Positions 1 to 8,504 of a DNA stretch of 64,000 bases are shown in pieces. Positions within the stretch are counted from its first letter, which is position 1. Each line of letters begins with the position of its first letter. Origin of the DNA: Mycolicibacterium litorale (GTDB taxonomy: Bacteria; Actinomycetota; Actinomycetes; Mycobacteriales; Mycobacteriaceae); the NCBI RefSeq assembly GCF_010731695.1, contig NZ_AP022586.1, positions 2,356,001 to 2,420,000 of the forward strand, written 5' to 3'. The translations under genes and the position numbers were made by a program. The notes below the pieces were generated by a model that saw only the letters and a list, made by a program, of their open reading frames with translations, did not search any database and had not been told where the DNA came from.

Positions 1-126
1 CCCGTCCTCGCGGTCGAAGATCGTGAACTGCTCGAATCCGGCTCTCTTGAGGAAGATTCCGAGCGCCAGACCGCCCGGGCCGGCGCCGATGACTCCGACG
101 GACAACTGTTTCGCCAACGCACTCAT
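1..126 (-). CDS. FAD-dependent oxidoreductase/monooxygenase, N-terminal 42 codons only
   Basis: Only the first 42 codons lie in the window; the gene runs off the left edge. The peptide begins MSALAKQLSVGVIGAGPGGL, the GxGxxG dinucleotide fold of an FAD enzyme at residues 13-18, followed by the typical FLKRAGF helix and an acidic ribose-binding end at FDRED. This fits a flavin monooxygenase (FMO/Baeyer-Villiger type) or a related FAD oxidoreductase, which the visible part cannot separate. The ATG shares ATGA with the stop of the upstream SDR gene, so it is the distal member of the minus-strand operon that starts near 4525. An oxygenase at the end of a P450/dehydrogenase/aldolase operon is consistent with catabolism; the substrate is unknown. 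Confidence 0.75.
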   Translation of the reverse strand, partial: MSALAKQLSVGVIGAGPGGLALGIFLKRAGFEQFTIFDREDG

Positions 127-845
127 CCGATCTGCAGGCTCTGGCCGCCGTCGACGACGAGTTCGCATCCGGTGATGAACGACGCCTGCTCCGAGACCAG
201 GAACGCCACGGCGTCGGCGATCTCCCCGGGTCGGCCGATCCGGCCCAGGGTCGCTCTGGCCGCCAGCCTGTTCTGCGTGTGCGGATCGAGCATGGGGGTT
301 TCGACGGGTCCGGGCAACACGGCGTTGACCCGGATGCCCGACGGCGCGAGCTCCGCGGCGGCCACCTGGGTCAGCCCGCGCAGCGCCCACTTCGAGGATC
401 CGTAGGCGGCGTGGTGCGGAAAGGGCCGGATCGCACCGGTGCTGCAGGTGTTGACGATGGCGGCGCCGTCGGTCCGCCGCAGCTGCTCCACCACCGCCTG
501 GATGCCGAGGAACGGTCCCAGACAGTTCACCCGCCAGCTGTTCTCGAAGCCCTCCGGCGTCTCGTCGACGATCGCCGCGCGGTGCAGGATCCCGGCGTTG
601 TTCACCAGCGTCGTCAGCGCGCCGAACCGCTCGACGGTCTCGGCCACCGCCGCCGACCACTGCTGCGGTGAGGTGACGTCCATTCGAATCGGGATCACCG
701 CCTCTCCGTATCCCTCGACACTGGAGCGCAGTTCGTCGGCCCGCACGTCGCAGGCGGCCACCCGGAATCCGTCGGCGTGCAGCCGCGCCACGATCGCCGC
801 GCCCTGGCCGCGTGCCGCGCCCGTGACGAGGGCCACCCGGTTCAC
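123..845 (-). CDS. SDR family NAD(P)-dependent oxidoreductase
   Basis: A 240-residue classical short-chain dehydrogenase/reductase of the usual family length. It has the cofactor motif TGAARGQG (residues 9-16), the NNAG motif near residues 82-85, the catalytic Ser near 135 and YGSSK (Tyr148, Lys152). The C-terminal stretch FITGCELVVDGGQSL is typical of FabG-like SDRs. An acidic Asp at the end of strand 2 (ACDVRA) suggests NAD rather than NADP. The GTG start overlaps the preceding aldolase stop by four bases (GTGA), so translation is probably coupled. In the operon it likely oxidises or reduces an alcohol/ketone intermediate; the substrate cannot be told from sequence. Confidence 0.9.
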   Translation of the reverse strand: MNRVALVTGAARGQGAAIVARLHADGFRVAACDVRADELRSSVEGYGEAVIPIRMDVTSPQQWSAAVAETVERFGALTTLVNNAGILHRAAIVDETPEGFENSWRVNCLGPFLGIQAVVEQLRRTDGAAIVNTCSTGAIRPFPHHAAYGSSKWALRGLTQVAAAELAPSGIRVNAVLPGPVETPMLDPHTQNRLAARATLGRIGRPGEIADAVAFLVSEQASFITGCELVVDGGQSLQIG

Positions 846-1627
846 CGGTAACCTCCCGTGGTCTGTGCGTCAGGCGGTTCGGTGGCCTTCGCCTCGGCCA
901 GGTGCACGGCCGCGCCGCGCCGCAGCGCCTGGGACTCCGAGGCGAGGGTGATCATCTGAAACCCCATGCGGGCCGCGTGGTTTCCGAGCGCACCCGTACC
1001 GGCGTGGACGCCGGCCACCAGATTCCCGGCGCGCGCGGCGGTCACGATCTGCGCCATGGCGTCGCGGACGTCCTGCCTGCGCCACGCCGACGTCGGGTCG
1101 TGGCCCATCGAGATGGCCAGATCGGCGGGGCCGACGTAGAGACCGCTCAGACCCCGCACCGCGCTGATGTCGGCGAGCGCGGCGACTCCGCGGGCCGTCT
1201 CGATCATCGCGAACACGTTCACCCGCCCCTCCAGCTCGGACGGGACATGCCCGAGCCCGGCCCGCAGCGGCCCGAAACTCCGCACCCCGGCAGGCGGGTA
1301 CCGGGTCGCGGCGACCGCGGCCGCCGCCTCGCCGGCCGATTCGACCATCGCGATCACCACCGCGTCGGCGCCGGCGTCGAGCACCCGGCCGATCGGCGCG
1401 GCGTCCGCGGTGGGTAGCCGGACCACGGTCGCCACGGGCACGTGCGCCAACCGCCGCAGCATCATCGCGGCGGCGGCGTCGTCGAGATATCCGTGCTGCA
1501 GGTCGATGCCGACGTAGTCGTATCCGGCAGTCGCGAACTCCTCGGGCCCGATCGCGGTCGGGCCGACCACCCAGCCGCCGAAGATGGGCGATCCCGCATC
1601 CAGCGCGGCGTGCACCCGGCCGGTCAT
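842..1627 (-). CDS. HpcH/HpaI family aldolase
   Basis: A 261-residue class II (metal-dependent) aldolase of the HpcH/HpaI family, which cleaves 4-hydroxy-2-oxo acids to pyruvate plus an aldehyde or runs related C-C lyase reactions. Visible signatures are DLQHGYLDD (residues 42-50, catalytic His45), MIETARGV with the metal-binding Glu, and the YVGPADLAISMG strand with the second metal ligand Asp. The length matches 2,4-dihydroxyhept-2-enedioate aldolase relatives. It overlaps the alcohol dehydrogenase stop by ATGA and sits inside the P450-ADH-aldolase-SDR operon. This suggests that ring or chain cleavage yields a hydroxy-oxo acid that is split here. The true substrate is not determinable. Confidence 0.88.
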   Translation of the reverse strand: MTGRVHAALDAGSPIFGGWVVGPTAIGPEEFATAGYDYVGIDLQHGYLDDAAAAMMLRRLAHVPVATVVRLPTADAAPIGRVLDAGADAVVIAMVESAGEAAAAVAATRYPPAGVRSFGPLRAGLGHVPSELEGRVNVFAMIETARGVAALADISAVRGLSGLYVGPADLAISMGHDPTSAWRRQDVRDAMAQIVTAARAGNLVAGVHAGTGALGNHAARMGFQMITLASESQALRRGAAVHLAEAKATEPPDAQTTGGYR

Positions 1628-2589
1628 CCGACGATCGCGATCTTGACCCGGCCGGGAGTCGGCAGGCAGGCCAGTTCGAACGCTGACTGCACGTCGGCGA
1701 CGCCGAACGTGTGGGTCACATAGGTGGGCAGCAGCGCGGGGTGGGTCCTGACGAATTCGTCGGCGGACGACAGCATCCGCCGGCGCTCGAGCGTGACACC
1801 GGATTTCAGGGTGAGGTTGTTGCGCAGCATCAGCCGCATGCTGATCGGGTAGGTGTCGTCGTCGGCGACGCCGAAGTAGAAGACCGTTCCGCCGAGCGCG
1901 ACCGCCTCGATCGCATGGTTCAGCGTGGCCACCTGATGGCCGACGGCTTCGATGACCACGTCGGGCCTGTCCTCGCCGAGGTGGCTGAGCCAGCGATCAC
2001 TGGTCGCCCGCACCACGGTGTCGACCCCGAACGTGGGTCCGACCGCGGTGCGGTCGATGGGGTCGACCCCGGTGACATGCTGGGCGCCCGCGGCTTTCGC
2101 GACGTAGGAGAACAACAGCCCGATGGAACCCTGTCCGATGACGGCGACGTGGCGGCCACTCAGGTCGGGAAGCTGTTCGGCCGCGTACAACACGCACGCC
2201 AGTGGTTGCAGCGCGACGGCGTCGTGGGGCGAAAGCGCGGGATCGTAGGCGGCCAGGCCTTCGCCGTCGGCGACGACGAACTGCATCAGACCGTCGAATC
2301 CCGAGGCCCAGCCGACGACGCGGTCACCCGGCCGGTGCGCCGGGTGCCGGCTCGCCACGACCTCGCCGACGATCTCGTGGATCGGGAAACCGTTCATCTC
2401 CGCGGCGCTGACGCCGGTGTCGCCGGGGAGCCTGCCCTTGGCACCGCGGAAGGCGGGCAGGTCGCTACCGCAGATCCCCGCCGACAGGAACCGCAGCAGC
2501 ACCTGTCCGTCGCCGAGCCGATCCGCCGACGGCTCGGGCAGGTCCAGCTTCTCGAAGGTGTACGGCGCCACCAGCCGATACGCCCACAC
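1624..2589 (-). CDS. Zinc-type medium-chain alcohol dehydrogenase-like oxidoreductase
   Basis: A 321-residue MDR-superfamily dehydrogenase read from GTG at 2589. That start follows the P450 stop by two bases and has GAGG seven bases upstream; a longer upstream frame runs through the P450 gene and is rejected. The catalytic zinc motif GICGSD is near the N-terminus, with IHEIVGEV as the GHE-like region and a Rossmann motif VIGQGSIGL. The four-cysteine structural zinc lobe of classical ADHs is absent between VGWASGF and the nucleotide-binding domain. It probably oxidises an alcohol made by the upstream P450. Coupled expression with the aldolase and SDR is implied by the overlaps. Confidence 0.85.
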   Translation of the reverse strand: MWAYRLVAPYTFEKLDLPEPSADRLGDGQVLLRFLSAGICGSDLPAFRGAKGRLPGDTGVSAAEMNGFPIHEIVGEVVASRHPAHRPGDRVVGWASGFDGLMQFVVADGEGLAAYDPALSPHDAVALQPLACVLYAAEQLPDLSGRHVAVIGQGSIGLLFSYVAKAAGAQHVTGVDPIDRTAVGPTFGVDTVVRATSDRWLSHLGEDRPDVVIEAVGHQVATLNHAIEAVALGGTVFYFGVADDDTYPISMRLMLRNNLTLKSGVTLERRRMLSSADEFVRTHPALLPTYVTHTFGVADVQSAFELACLPTPGRVKIAIVG

Positions 2590-2591
2590 GG

Positions 2592-3806
2592 TCAGACCTC
2601 GACCGGCACGTTGTTCCAGCCCCACTGGAAGCTCGACGGCGGGCGCGACGCATGGTCGGTGTCCACGCCGAAATCCGGTACTCGCCTGAGCCATTCGGTG
2701 ACCATGACGGTGATCTCCAGGCGGGCGAGGTGGACGCCGAGGCAGAAGTGCTGTCCGCGGCCGAACGCCAGCATCCGCTCGATTCGCCGGTCCCAGACGA
2801 ATTCGTCCGGCTCGGGATACTCCCGCTCGTCGCGGTTGGCCGACGCCAGCAGCGTGATGACGCGCTGTCCGGGTTCGATGGTGGTGCCGTGAATCGTGAA
2901 CGGTTTACGCACCGTGCGGGCGAACCACTGCGCGGGTGCGCAGAACCGGATCATCTCCTCACGCGCCACGGGTACGTTGGCGGCCGGATCGGCGCGCACC
3001 TGCGCCATCTGAGCCGGCCGGCGTTCGAGCTCCCACAGCCCGTGGGCCACGATCTTCGGCACCGTCTCGGTTCCTCCGATGAAGACACCGAGCATCTGCA
3101 CGGCGGCCTCCATGTCGGTCAGCGGTGTCCCGTCGGGTTTGCGGTAGTCGAGGAGCGCGTCGGCGATCGGCATGTCCGCACCGGACCGGTCGGCGCGCCG
3201 GCGCTCGACCAGCGGGGTCAGGTATTCGAGATAGCCGGGGCGGGCATTGGCGACGTCGACGCCGCTGCCGGGCTGGGCCAGGCTGCCGGCGTTCACGGTG
3301 GCGAGTACGTCGGAGGCGAGTTCTGTGGGCAGGCCCAGCAATTCGCACACCATCGTGGCGGCGACCATTCCGCCGTAGTCCTGGGTGAGGTCGAACCGTC
3401 CCTGCGGCAGCAGTTCGTCGAGGCGCTCGCTGGCCAGTTCCCGGATCCGGTCGGCGAGCCGGCTGACCGACCGTGGCCGAAAGGGCCCGGATGTGCACCG
3501 CCGCACGTCGGTGTAGACGGGGGCGTCGAAGTTGGCGTGGAACGGCATGGGAGACAGCGGCGGATCCGGTACCGGGCCGCTGTTGTGGGTCCCCAGCACC
3601 GCGGTCGACGGCAGGGTGCCTTCGGAGGCGACGAATGTCCCGTCGTTGACCTCGAGCACGTGCCAGATGTCGTCGAACCGCGAGAGCGCGTAGGTGTCCC
3701 ACTGGTCCACGTAGTAGAGCGGGTACTCGTCGCGCAATGTCCGGTAGAACGGCAGCGGGTCGGCCATCACGGCCGCGTCGAACGGATCGTAGGAGAACGG
3801 TCGCAT
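2592..3806 (-). CDS. Cytochrome P450
   Basis: A 404-residue bacterial P450 with all hallmarks: I-helix GVFIGGTETV (oxygen-activating Thr; Gly replaces the usual Ala), K-helix REEMIRF (ExxR) and heme loop FGRGQHFCLGVHLAR with the axial Cys. ATG 3806 is chosen because GGGG lies eight bases upstream. An in-frame GTG at 3824 overlapping the upstream stop as GTGA would add six residues and is also possible. Being first after the NIPSNAP-like gene, it likely performs the initial hydroxylation in this operon. Redox partners are not encoded nearby. The CYP family cannot be assigned by eye. Confidence 0.93.
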   Translation of the reverse strand: MRPFSYDPFDAAVMADPLPFYRTLRDEYPLYYVDQWDTYALSRFDDIWHVLEVNDGTFVASEGTLPSTAVLGTHNSGPVPDPPLSPMPFHANFDAPVYTDVRRCTSGPFRPRSVSRLADRIRELASERLDELLPQGRFDLTQDYGGMVAATMVCELLGLPTELASDVLATVNAGSLAQPGSGVDVANARPGYLEYLTPLVERRRADRSGADMPIADALLDYRKPDGTPLTDMEAAVQMLGVFIGGTETVPKIVAHGLWELERRPAQMAQVRADPAANVPVAREEMIRFCAPAQWFARTVRKPFTIHGTTIEPGQRVITLLASANRDEREYPEPDEFVWDRRIERMLAFGRGQHFCLGVHLARLEITVMVTEWLRRVPDFGVDTDHASRPPSSFQWGWNNVPVEV

Positions 3807-3820
3807 CAGCGCTGCCCCGT

Positions 3821-4525
3821 TCACTGCAGCGGGGAGGGCGGTAGGGCCTGCAGGATGGAGTCCTCCCACCCGTCGCGCAACGCAGGCGCGACGCTCATCC
3901 AGGTGACGATCTCCGCAGGAGGGCTGTCCTTCCACGACGGATAGTGCTCGGCGAAGCAGTCCCATCCGCCGTCGAGCGCCCAGTAGTGAATGACCTCGTT
4001 GAATCGGAAGGTCGTGATGAACGATCCGAGCCAGCGCTTACCGGTGCGCTCCGACCACGGCACGTAGAGGCGTTCCAGTTCGCGGATGTAGTCGTCCTGG
4101 CGGCCGGGTTTGGTCTGCATGATCTCCTGGATCACCACGCCCGCACCGAATTTCGCGTCCTGAAGTTGGGCGAGCGTGCGGTTGCTACGGCCGGCGTACA
4201 TGATCCGGCCCTCGCCCGAGGAGCCGGTCTCGGCCAGGAATCGCGACCAGGCGGTCGCGGCGTCGGCATGGGTGCCGCCGGCTCGTTGCGCCGTGCCGAT
4301 GCGGGCGTAGTCGGCGAATGCGTCGATCTCCCAGATGATCGTGACCTGGGGCCAGTGCCCGTTGTACGGCGTGCTCTCCCAGATCGCGAAGAGCCGGGCG
4401 CCGAGCTCGGCCATCATCGGGTGGTAGACGTTCTGGAAGGTCTCGGTGAAGCGATCACTGCGTCCCGACCCCAACGCGATCGTCTCGTGGAGGTAGAGCA
4501 GGGTGTGGCTGTAGTACTTCTTCAT
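3821..4525 (-). CDS. NIPSNAP/dimeric alpha-beta barrel-like protein, function unknown
   Basis: A 234-residue protein that appears to hold two copies of a ferredoxin-like alpha/beta barrel unit. The first runs from SHTLLYLHETI through VTIIWEIDAF, and the second from GVVIQEIMQTKPGRQDDYI through VIHYWALDGGWDCF. The pattern recalls NIPSNAP or EthD-type stress-responsive barrels, but no catalytic motif is obvious. It is the first gene of the minus-strand operon (ATG 4525) and faces SMP-30 across a 78-base gap holding operator copy 1. EthD-like small proteins often accompany P450 systems, so an accessory role in oxidation is an inference only. Confidence 0.65.
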   Translation of the reverse strand: MKKYYSHTLLYLHETIALGSGRSDRFTETFQNVYHPMMAELGARLFAIWESTPYNGHWPQVTIIWEIDAFADYARIGTAQRAGGTHADAATAWSRFLAETGSSGEGRIMYAGRSNRTLAQLQDAKFGAGVVIQEIMQTKPGRQDDYIRELERLYVPWSERTGKRWLGSFITTFRFNEVIHYWALDGGWDCFAEHYPSWKDSPPAEIVTWMSVAPALRDGWEDSILQALPPSPLQ

Positions 4526-4567
4526 GGCGCGCCAACGCCGCAGGTGGTTGACAGTGGCACCTAGGGA

Positions 4568-4597
4568 GCGTGACACTTGTCGCGTGTTTTGTAAAGG
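4568..4597. promoter_or_regulatory. Candidate operator copy 1 (TGACA-N14-TGTAA)
   Basis: Half-sites GCGTGACA (4568-4575) and TGTAAAGG (4590-4597) are separated by exactly 14 bases. The same spacing recurs at 7946, 9717 and 11743. It lies six bases before the SMP-30 GTG and 43 bases from the start of the divergent P450 operon, so one site could control both. Binding by one of the two local TetR proteins is inferred. Confidence 0.6.
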
Positions 4598-4603
4598 TGT
4601 GAT

Positions 4604-5458
4604 GTGACGGCACGCGAAATCGCCGACGAAGCAGGGCTCGTGGCGCTCGAACCACTGGCCGACGGGTTCTGCTTCGGGGAGGGCCCGCGATGGTTCGAAG
4701 GGCTGCTGTGGTTCTCCGACATGCTGGGCGAGGCGGTGCACACCGTCGACCTCAGCGGGTCGATGACCACCCTGGCGCTTGCCGGCCACGCACCGTCGGG
4801 ACTCGGTTTCCGCCCGGACGGGTCGCTGCTCATCTCCTCCTCCAGGCACAGGCAGGTGCTGCGCTATGACGGTGAGACCGTCGCGGTCGTCGCTGACTTG
4901 ACCGGCCTGGTGCCCGCCGATCTGGGGGACATGGTCGTCGACGACGCGGGCCGCGCCTACATCGGGTCGCAGGCGCGCAAGGACGGGGTCATCGTCCGCC
5001 TCGATCCCGACGGAACACCGACGGTCGTCGCCGACGAACTCGACTTCCCCAACGGGATGGCGATCACCGAGGACCGCACGACGTTGATCGTCGCCGAATC
5101 GACCGGGCGGCGCCTCACGGCGTTCCCCGTCGACGCCGACGGCAGCCTGGGTGCCCGCCGGGTCTTCGCCGACGGACTCGACGGACCACCCGACGGCATC
5201 GCGATCGACGCCGAGGGCGGGGTCTGGACCGCGATGACCCTGGCCCACCAGTTCCAGCGGGTGGTCGACGGTGGCGACGTGACCGATCGCCTCGACGTCG
5301 GTGAGCGCATCGCGATCGCCTGCGCGCTGGGCGGCCCCGAGCGGCGCATGCTGTTCCTCGTCACCGCCACCGACGCCTACCCCGAACGTCTTTCGGGCAC
5401 CCGGCTGGCGCGCATCGACACCACGATCGCCGACATCGCCGGGGCGGGGCTGCCCTGA
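4604..5458 (+). CDS. SMP-30/gluconolactonase/LRE family protein
   Basis: A 284-residue six-bladed beta-propeller of the SMP-30/gluconolactonase family. Recognisable parts are GFCFGEGPRWFEGLLWFSD with the metal-binding Glu near residue 26, the blade motif LDFPNGMAIT with its metal Asn, and the DGPPDGIAIDAEGGVW segment carrying the catalytic/metal Asp. Family members hydrolyse lactones in a calcium- or zinc-dependent way. In a P450/oxygenase setting a lactone intermediate is plausible but unproven. The GTG at 4604 follows operator copy 1 almost directly, so the transcript may have a very short leader or none. Its TGA overlaps the next ATG by one base, forming a two-gene unit with the thioesterase. 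Confidence 0.88.
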   Translation: MTAREIADEAGLVALEPLADGFCFGEGPRWFEGLLWFSDMLGEAVHTVDLSGSMTTLALAGHAPSGLGFRPDGSLLISSSRHRQVLRYDGETVAVVADLTGLVPADLGDMVVDDAGRAYIGSQARKDGVIVRLDPDGTPTVVADELDFPNGMAITEDRTTLIVAESTGRRLTAFPVDADGSLGARRVFADGLDGPPDGIAIDAEGGVWTAMTLAHQFQRVVDGGDVTDRLDVGERIAIACALGGPERRMLFLVTATDAYPERLSGTRLARIDTTIADIAGAGLP

Positions 5459-6270
5459 TGTCGGATTCGTACTACGAGTTCGTCGGTGCGGACACCTACG
5501 GCGAGAAGTTCGTCGCCACCGATCTCGTGCGCAGCACCTGGTCGGCGGCGATCCAGCACGCGGCACCGGTGTCCGCGCTGCTGGTGCGCGCACTGCAACG
5601 CTGTGAACCGCGCGACGACACCCGGCTGAGCCGCGTGATGGTCGACCTGCTGGGCCCGGTGCCGGCTGAGGGCGACCTCTGGGTCAGCGCGCACCTGGAG
5701 CGGACGGGTAAGCAGATCGAACTGGTCAGCGCGCAGATGTCGGCGCCGGGCCCCGACGGCGCACCGCGGCCGGTGGCGCGGGCGAGCGGATGGCGGCTGC
5801 AGCAACGGGACACCACGGAGGTGGAGCACGCGGGCGCACCCCCACTGCGCCCGGTGTCGCAGGCCCGCAGCCGCGACATGGCGAAGGACTGGGACCGCAA
5901 CTACGTCCACAGCCTCGACTGGCGCTGGCTCACCAGACCGCTGAACGACGGGCCGGGCGAATCGTGGATCACTCCGACCGTCGACCTCGTCAAGGGCGAA
6001 GCGATGACACCGCTGGAGCGGTTGTTCGCGGTGGCCGACGACGCGAACGGCATCGGCGCGAAACTCGACATCCGCCGGTGGACGTTCCTCAACACCGACC
6101 TGGTGGTCCATGTGCACCGGATCCCGGAGGGCCGGTGGATCGGCATCCGGGCCGAAACCAGTTACGGGCCGGACGGAATAGGCACCACGAGCGGGACGCT
6201 CTTCGACGAGAGCGGCCCGGTCGGCGCGATCCAGCAGTCGGTACTGGTGCGGCCACGACCCAGCCCGTAG
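5458..6270 (+). CDS. Acyl-CoA thioesterase-like protein (double hotdog)
   Basis: A 270-residue protein of the TesB-like thioesterase family (two fused hotdog domains). The first half runs from the N-terminal YYEFVG start through LERTGKQIELVSAQM, the hotdog helix plus strand. The second half ends IGTTSGTLFDESGPVGAIQQSVL, typical of actinobacterial thioesterase family proteins. No catalytic residue can be assigned with certainty. It is translationally coupled to SMP-30 (TGATG). It probably hydrolyses or binds a CoA thioester made by the CaiB-type transferase of the same island; this is an inference from context. Confidence 0.8.
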   Translation: MSDSYYEFVGADTYGEKFVATDLVRSTWSAAIQHAAPVSALLVRALQRCEPRDDTRLSRVMVDLLGPVPAEGDLWVSAHLERTGKQIELVSAQMSAPGPDGAPRPVARASGWRLQQRDTTEVEHAGAPPLRPVSQARSRDMAKDWDRNYVHSLDWRWLTRPLNDGPGESWITPTVDLVKGEAMTPLERLFAVADDANGIGAKLDIRRWTFLNTDLVVHVHRIPEGRWIGIRAETSYGPDGIGTTSGTLFDESGPVGAIQQSVLVRPRPSP

Positions 6271-6286
6271 CGCCTAGGCTGGTGCG

Positions 6287-6664
6287 GTGCGGTGGATCGT
6301 CGACGGCATGAACGTGATCGGCTCCCGCCCGGACGGGTGGTGGCGTGATCGCCGCGGCGCGATGGGCCGTCTCGTCGTTGCGCTCGAGGAGTGGGCGCGT
6401 ACCGAATCCGCCGAGGTGACGGTGGTGTTCGAGAAGCCGCTGTCGCCACCGTTGACCTCCGACACCGTCACCGTCACCAATGCGCCGGCCTCCGCGCCGA
6501 ACTCGGCCGACGACGAGATCGTCCGCCTGGTGCACGCGGCCGATGATCCGGGTGAGATCCGCGTCGCGACGTCGGACCGCACGCTGATCGAGCGGGTGCG
6601 CGCCGCCGGCGCGTCGACCTATCCCGCCGATCGCCTCCGAAACGACATCGATCCCGGGTCGTGA
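6287..6664 (+). CDS. NYN (PIN-like) domain protein, putative ribonuclease
   Basis: A 125-residue protein with the NYN/YacP pattern. MRWIVDGMNVIGSRPDGWW carries the first acidic residue and the DGxNVIG signature, EVTVVFEKP is a central strand, and NSADDEIVRLV plus VATSDRTLIERV supply the later conserved acidic residues of PIN-fold nucleases. RNA cleavage or processing is known for the family, but no target is suggested here. GTG 6287 is the only sensible start, 16 bases after the thioesterase stop. The function does not fit the surrounding catabolic genes, so it may simply be co-transcribed. Confidence 0.82.
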   Translation: MRWIVDGMNVIGSRPDGWWRDRRGAMGRLVVALEEWARTESAEVTVVFEKPLSPPLTSDTVTVTNAPASAPNSADDEIVRLVHAADDPGEIRVATSDRTLIERVRAAGASTYPADRLRNDIDPGS

Positions 6665-6684
6665 TCCGGCATGGTTCCCCCGGC

Positions 6685-7938
6685 TCAGCGGACGACGGCC
6701 GGAAGGCGTTTGACGCCATGGACGAACGTGCTGTGGAGCAGGTCGGGCTCACCGAACTCGATGTCGTTCAGTCGCGTCAGCAGCTCCCGGAACAGTTGCC
6801 GCAGTTCGGTTTTGGCCAGCTGATGGCCCAGACAGAAGTGCGGTCCGCCGCCGCCGAAGCCCAGATGCGGGTTCGGTGACCGGCTCAGGTCGAAGACCTG
6901 GGGATCGGTGAACACCGCCTCGTCGCGGTTCGCCGAGCAGTAGAACAGCCCCACCTTGTCGCCCGCGCTGACGGGCGCGCCGTTGATCTCGGTGTCGGCG
7001 GTGGCGAACCGCGCGAACTGCAGGACCGGGGTCGACCACCGAATGAATTCCTCGATCGCGGTGCCGATCCGGCCGTCGAAGTCCGCGGTCAGCCACTCCC
7101 GCTGGGCGCGATGGTGCCAGAGCGCCAGCATCGCGTGCGTGGTCGTCTGCTTGGTGGTGTCGTTGCCTGCCGAGGCCAGCAGGATGAGGAACGCGCCGAT
7201 CTCCTCGTCGGTCAACCGTTTCCCGTCGACCTCGGCGTTGACGATGCTGGTCATCAGGTCGTCACCGGGGTGGCTGCGCCGGAATCTGGCGAGTTCTACC
7301 CCGGTGGCGGACAGCAGCATGATCTCGTTGACCGTGTCGGCCGCGCGCTCCTCGAGCGTGCTGTACTCGTCGTCGCTCATCGAGAACAGCTTCTCGGCGG
7401 CGTTGGCCACGGCGGGCTGGTCGGCCGCGGGCACGCCGAGCATCTCCATGATGGTCAGCATCGGCAACCGCGCCGAACACGCCGCCACGAAATCGATTTC
7501 ACCGGCTCCGACGAGGTCGTCGACCACCGCGACCGCGTTGTCGTGGATCTGTTGTTCGATCCGCCGGACATTGCGCGGGGTGAACGCCGAGCTGATGAGT
7601 CGCCGGTACACGGTGTGTTCGGGTGGGTCCATCGTCAGGAAGAACGACGCGAAGCGCTGCACTTCCGCCGGCATCGGGTCGAGCGCCACCCCCTGCGCGG
7701 AGGTGAACAGTTCGGGATGCTGGCTGACGAACACGATGTCGGCGCGCCGGGTGACCGCCCAGAACCCCTCTTCCTCCATCGGGAACAGCGACGACAGCGG
7801 GCGATGCCAGCTCAGCCCGCCGGCCGCACGCAACTGCGCGAACACCGCGTCGCGGCGGGGGAACGGCTGCTGCCAGAACGACGCCGAGGTGATGTCGACC
7901 GAGCTGAACTCACGGGCCGCCGCTGATGGGGACGTCAC
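6685..7938 (-). CDS. Cytochrome P450
   Basis: A 417-residue P450, second in the island and clearly different from the one at 2592. Signatures are the I-helix LLASAGNDTTKQ, K-helix EEFIRWSTPV (ExxR), FARFATADTEI, and heme loop GFGGGGPHFCLGHQLAK with axial Cys. This set resembles mycobacterial CYP124/125/142-like enzymes that oxidise terminal methyls of isoprenoids and sterols; the resemblance is by motif only. GTG 7938 is the start; operator copy 2 begins eight bases upstream. It is transcribed divergently from TetR 1, a common layout for a regulator and its direct target. It ends 20 bases from the convergent NYN gene. Confidence 0.93.
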   Translation of the reverse strand: MTSPSAAAREFSSVDITSASFWQQPFPRRDAVFAQLRAAGGLSWHRPLSSLFPMEEEGFWAVTRRADIVFVSQHPELFTSAQGVALDPMPAEVQRFASFFLTMDPPEHTVYRRLISSAFTPRNVRRIEQQIHDNAVAVVDDLVGAGEIDFVAACSARLPMLTIMEMLGVPAADQPAVANAAEKLFSMSDDEYSTLEERAADTVNEIMLLSATGVELARFRRSHPGDDLMTSIVNAEVDGKRLTDEEIGAFLILLASAGNDTTKQTTTHAMLALWHHRAQREWLTADFDGRIGTAIEEFIRWSTPVLQFARFATADTEINGAPVSAGDKVGLFYCSANRDEAVFTDPQVFDLSRSPNPHLGFGGGGPHFCLGHQLAKTELRQLFRELLTRLNDIEFGEPDLLHSTFVHGVKRLPAVVR

Positions 7939-7945
7939 CGAATCA

Positions 7946-7975
7946 GCGTGACAGTTGACGCAAAATTTGTAAAGC
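7946..7975. promoter_or_regulatory. Candidate operator copy 2 (TGACA-N14-TGTAA)
   Basis: Half-sites GCGTGACA (7946-7953) and TGTAAAGC (7968-7975) are spaced by 14 bases. The spacer also shares TTG-x-CGC with copy 1. The site fills most of the 38-base gap between the divergent P450 (GTG 7938) and TetR 1 (ATG 7977), so a bound repressor would block both. Confidence 0.65.
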
Positions 7976-7976
7976 T

Positions 7977-8504
7977 ATGGCGGTGACCCCGGGGGCGCGC
8001 GACGAGAACACCACCCGTGAGCGGATCCTGGCCGCCACCGCAGAGGTGCTCGGCCGCAACGGGATGACGAAGCTCAGCCTGTCGCAGGTCGCCGCGCAGG
8101 CCAGGGTGTCGCGGCCCACGCTCTACCGCTGGTTCCCCTCGAAGCAGGATCTGCTGGCGGCCTTCGTGGTGTGGGAGCGCTCGATCTACGAGCGCGCGGT
8201 CGCCGCGGCCGCCGACGATCTGCCCGCCGGCGAACGCCTGGACGCCGCGTTGCGCATCATCGTGGAATACCAGCAGTCCTATCCGGGCCTGCGCATGGTC
8301 GACATCGAGCCCGCGCAGGTCATCGACCGCCTCTCTCACATCCTTCCGCGCATGCGTGATCGGTTGCAGCGCAACATGCCCGGCCCCGACGCCGCGGTGG
8401 CCGCGTCGACCGCGGTGCGCGTGGCGATCTCGCACTATCTCGTGCGCAGTGACGACGGCGACGATTTCCTCGCGCAGTTGCGCCACGCCGCCGGACTCAC
8501 GTGA
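7977..8504 (+). CDS. TetR/AcrR family regulator 1
   Basis: A 175-residue TetR-type repressor. The N-terminal DNA-binding domain spans about residues 14-60: RERILAATAEVL, then the helix-turn-helix LSLSQVAAQARVSRPTLYRW. The ligand-binding C-terminal domain ends HYLVRSDDGDDFLAQLRHAAG. ATG 7977 lies one base after operator copy 2, so the gene is probably autoregulated and may be translated from a leaderless mRNA. It is a close paralogue of TetR 2 at 11039, with the recognition helix RPTLYRWF identical. It likely governs the P450 and other copies of the operator. The effector is unknown. Confidence 0.92.
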   Translation: MAVTPGARDENTTRERILAATAEVLGRNGMTKLSLSQVAAQARVSRPTLYRWFPSKQDLLAAFVVWERSIYERAVAAAADDLPAGERLDAALRIIVEYQQSYPGLRMVDIEPAQVIDRLSHILPRMRDRLQRNMPGPDAAVAASTAVRVAISHYLVRSDDGDDFLAQLRHAAGLT

